This document shows positions 60,452-64,000 of a DNA stretch of 64,000 bases, one piece after another; the first letter of the stretch is position 1; each line of letters begins with the position of its first letter. Under the pieces are notes generated by a model. It searched no databases. It saw only the letters and a list, made by a program, of their open reading frames with translations, and was not told the origin of the DNA. The position numbers and the translations under genes are program-made. Source of the stretch: Excoecaria cochinchinensis. Its lineage: Eukaryota > Streptophyta > Magnoliopsida > Malpighiales > Euphorbiaceae. The DNA lies in assembly GCA_947683425.1 (NCBI GenBank), contig CANTUQ010000101.1, positions 28,233,001 to 28,297,000 of the forward strand. Direction: 5' to 3'.

Positions 60452-63400
60452 ATGACGGAGGGTGACAATGGATCGCCGAAGCCTACAGTCACTCCATTTG
60501 AGGAGGCAATGGAGGCTTTATCTTCTTTGATAACAAAACGCAGCCGTGCTGACAAGAGCAATAAAGGGGATCGGTTCGACTTGTTATTCGATTATTTGAA
60601 GGTTTTTGTTTGTAACTTGTGATGTCAAGGATTTTATTTCATTGAATTTTTGTATAATTCGTTTTTTTTTTTTTCGTTCTTTGATTCTTTATGGATTTAG
60701 ATGCTTGACTTGGAGCACGCTATATCAGAAATGAAGATCATCCACGTTGCTGGTACTAAAGGAAAGGTACTAGAGTTCTGCTATGTCCCCATGCATTTGC
60801 TCTGATCGTGCTCTTCTCTGCTAAAGAAAAAGCTCCCGTTCTTTGCTTTTAAATTTTTTTTCCTGGGTTGGTTTCTTTCTCCATTGGCTTCTATGAAATT
60901 TCAAGTATTGAACAGTACTTTTTCTTTTTCGAACAGTTCTTTTATGAAATTTCAAGTACTGATCAGTACCTTTTCTTTTTTGTATTTCGGAAAATGGGTA
61001 CTGGCACTAGAGTTTTTTTTTTTTTTAATCTACAAGTTGGGAAAAGGACAAAATTTAGAATTACTGTTTTATGTGATTTGGCCTACTCTTAAGTTTCTTT
61101 GCTCTGCCTATCATTGTCAATGGATTATTGTCTCACATTTCAGTTTTTGCAGCATCACTTTATTGTCATTTTAGTTTTTGCATTTAGCCCCGCTTCGTTC
61201 AATGCAGTTAAACCTGCCTGTAGCAATACTTACCTGGAGAAATATTTCTCGGAGTTTTTCTTGGCTAATCTATATTTTTCTTTGGGCTAGGGATCCACAT
61301 GCACTTTCGCAGAATCTATTCTACGTAATTGTGGTTTTCATACTGGACTTTTCACTTCTCCTCACCTCATTGATGTTCGAGAACGGTTTCGCTTGGATGG
61401 GTGAGTTATGCATACAGTTGCTAGTCTTCAACTATACACAAGTTTAGCAGAGGAACATGCTTTTTTTTTTTCCTATTCCTTTGTTGCAAAACTATTATAT
61501 GGTGCCTCTATCTCTTGACTAAATCTCTGAATTTTATCATACTATTCCACTCATTTGATATAATTGAACATCATTTACATTATACTTTTGGATAGTTTAG
61601 TTCTTGTTTTGCTGCTGCAGTGAGGACATTTGTGAAGAAAAATTTTTGGCATATTTCTGGTGGTGTTATGATAGACTAAAGGTAATTTTGGCTCTATTTT
61701 TTATGTTCTCATTTTGAATACCCATAAGTTGCAGTTGATATTCTATTAGATGATCTCGATTAGATATTGGATGCTTGAATGTACCAAAATTAAGGAGTGA
61801 TGTGAGAGATTGATATTTGATATTCTCTATCTTTGTTAATTTTCTCTTGTTTGTGCATTTTTATAGATAATAAATTTCCCTACAGTTTAATTGAAAATTC
61901 ATGTGTGTGTATGTGCAGGAGAAAACTACAGAAGACATTCCAATGCCTACTTATTTTCGTTTTCTTGCCTTACTTGCCTTCAAGATATTTGCAGCAGAGC
62001 AGGTTTCATTTTCTTAATTATCAACTTCAGTAACATCCTTTATGTGGGTACTACCTGAACATTAATTTTATTTCTCATGTCGGATAATGTAAAAAAGTAT
62101 CAAAATTATCCATGCAGGTAGATGTTGCTATTTTGGAGGTTGGGTTAGGTGGAAAGTTTGACGCAACAAATGTGGTATGCATTATATTTTAGTCAAGAAA
62201 GAAGTTAACTGAACAATCATTCTGGGATTGGTTTTTCATGCAATATATCTAACATGAGTTGACATGTTATCTCCCTTCAGTTTCAAACACCTATTGTCTG
62301 TGGTATATCTTCTCTTGGGTATGACCACATGGAGATTCTTGGTTAGTGTTCTATTTCTGTAAGTAAATAGTTTAACATGTAATTACATCTCGTTTAATTA
62401 TCTATACAAGAGCTTAAAGACTATTTAGTGGACTTCAGTTTGTGATCGATTATGTCCGGAAACTATAAATTTCTAACATTCCACCACCAGGCCTTCCTTT
62501 CCTGTCTTTAGTATCTTTACTGTTTATTGATATGTAACTCTGTGATTGCATGGAAGCCTATTATTTATGTACATATGCTAAATCCTGTTCTTCTCCTAAA
62601 CTTGTTAGATCTAATATGTTACTTTCACCTTGTTGGATGGCTTACAGGAAATACTCTTGGAGAAATTGCTGGGGAGAAGGCTGGTATCTTTAAGGTGTTC
62701 TTTGAAGTTATTTCTCCTACAAGCATATAATCTATAACAATGGACTTACTTCTTACTTAATACAGTTTGATACCCATTGATTGTTTGTCTTTCTCAACGT
62801 TTTCCTTTTAAGAAATAATTTCAAGTTCCCTGTCATTAATGCAGCAAGGAGTTCCAGCCTTCACAGTGCCTCAACCTGATGAAGCAATGTGTGTGCTTGA
62901 AGAGAAGGCTTATAAATTAGATGTAAGCTGCAATTTTAATATGTACACTTGTACAGAACTTGAAATCTGGCTCTGTGCATTGTTTTCTAGAGAATGGCGC
63001 CTTTCTAATTTTTAGTGGAAGTTCTCTGGTCCACATTAGAAGTTGCTGTAAGAACAATACTAGCTTTTTCTGTAAGGAATGAGTTTATGGCTTTCTATGT
63101 ATGACTGGGAAAATTGTGCTGATTACAGGTACCTCTTCATGTGGCACCACCATTGGATTCCAAGTTGCTGAATGGCCTAAAACTAGGGCTTGAAGGTGAG
63201 CACCAGTTTCTTAATGCTGGTCTTGCCGTAGCACTATGTTGGAAATGGCTTGAGAGGACAGGTCACCTTGGAGCCTCGTACTTGGAACAAACTGTACGTT
63301 CTATACATGTTTGTTTTTTGTTTCCCTTGTCTTTTACTTAGTAATTAACTTCTCAAACTTGTCTGCATGTAACAGAGCTCCCTACCTGAGCAGTTCATTA

Positions 63401-64000
63401 AGGGCTTAACAACAGCCTGTCTGCAAGGGCGTGCTCAAATTGTTCCTGATAGATGTATCAACAGTGAAAGTGATGGAGATCTTGTATTTTATTTGGATGG
63501 AGCCCATAGCCCTGAAAGCATGGAAGCATGTGCGAGATGGTTTTCTATTGCCATTAAAGATGAGAGCCACAGCAACTTGAATTTTCCATTAGACAAAAAT
63601 TCAGAATCCACGGTTGAATTAGTCGAGAAGAACCATGATAGAAGATCCAGGAAGAATCTCATGCAGGCACGTGTAAAACTTTACTCATTGTTTACTCTTC
63701 ACGTGCTTGGATATTCTGTTAGATGAAGATTCAAAAATAGAACTTGAAATAAAATATTATTATATAACAGGCCTATTTAGTGGCTAGTGTAGGCTAGGTT
63801 AAAATCCATTATTTGTATTAGTTTAGCAATGTATGGTGTCCTTTAGATGATGTTTTGTTTGACCTAGAGAGTCAGATGGGATATTCTTCTCAAAGAAAGT
63901 CCTGAAAGTGTTGAATTGGGGACTATTTCTTTGGAGTCAGAGAGCAGAAGTAATATACATTCTTTATAAGTTTCTGAAATGATATGCGTATTTGAAAATG
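60452..64000 (+). CDS. FPGS: Folylpolyglutamate synthase (partial, continues past the right edge)
   Basis: Adds gamma-linked glutamates to folates using ATP, retaining them in the compartment and making better cofactors. Exons in phase: 60452-60601, 60701-60766, 61291-61400, 61621-61681, 61919-62002, 62118-62174, 62281-62341, 62648-62694, 62845-62922, 63129-63293 and 63376-63666, about 326 residues so far of an expected 490 or more. Motifs: P-loop HVAGTKGKGSTCTF (residues 65-78), FTSPHLIDVRERFRLDG, LEVGLGGKFDATN, SLGYDHMEILG, GEIAGEKAGIFK and YLDGAHSPES. There is no organelle targeting peptide before PFEEAMEAL, suggesting a cytosolic isoform. The last donor seen is GC (CAG then GCACGT), with a GT four bases on as alternative. 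The next exon, expected to begin like ILLFNCM, is outside the window. Confidence 0.95.

Overview
The window is nuclear DNA of a flowering plant, most likely a eudicot. It has AT-rich intergenic DNA, genes with many short GT-AG introns, a plant-type tRNA-Val, plant Ty3/gypsy LTR elements, miniature inverted-repeat elements, and families such as CASP-like, PRA1.A, plant P5CS and thaumatin-like proteins. I cannot name the species. Exon borders were read by eye. The multi-exon models keep phase at every junction.

Layout. 1-784 is the 5' end of a Ty3/gypsy element on the minus strand (gag start plus LTR), cut by the window edge. 1492-2307 is a small hAT-like element with an 8-bp target duplication. 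2434-9455 is a second, complete insertion of the same gypsy family: two LTRs, a 5-bp target duplication, a polypurine tract and a broken gag-pol lacking protease and most of the reverse transcriptase. It also carries an intron-containing gene on the opposite strand with its own TATA box. 9461-12510 is repeat-rich intergenic DNA with a fold-back element at 11783-12210.

The genic part runs from about 12.5 kb to 49.4 kb: GDP-mannose pyrophosphorylase (+), a CASP-like membrane protein (-), a mitochondrial p32/MAM33-type protein (+), bifunctional proline-biosynthesis enzyme P5CS (-, 20 coding exons), a Yip1-domain protein (-), a histidine phosphatase/phosphoglycerate-mutase-like protein (+) and a thaumatin-like protein (-). 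45.7-46.5 kb holds a Tourist-like MITE. 50.3-51.84 kb holds two nested hAT-like elements, and 51.9-52.72 kb is a long TA/TG/CATA microsatellite. The last part has a possible spliced non-coding transcript (54.4-55.97 kb), PRA1.A (-), tRNA-Val(CAC) (-), a GT47 exostosin-like glycosyltransferase (+) and the start of folylpolyglutamate synthase (+), which runs off the right edge.

The genes are housekeeping or stress-related: ascorbate and cell-wall mannose supply, proline synthesis, folate polyglutamylation and vesicle traffic. They do not form one pathway. The set GMP, p32-like, P5CS, Yip1 and FPGS recalls two duplicated Arabidopsis segments (around At2g39770-At2g39805 and At3g55590-At3g55630), so the gene order is probably ancestral. 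No wholly new system stands out. The least ordinary items are the spliced antisense gene inside the gypsy element, the nested hAT-like family and two GC-AG introns in P5CS.
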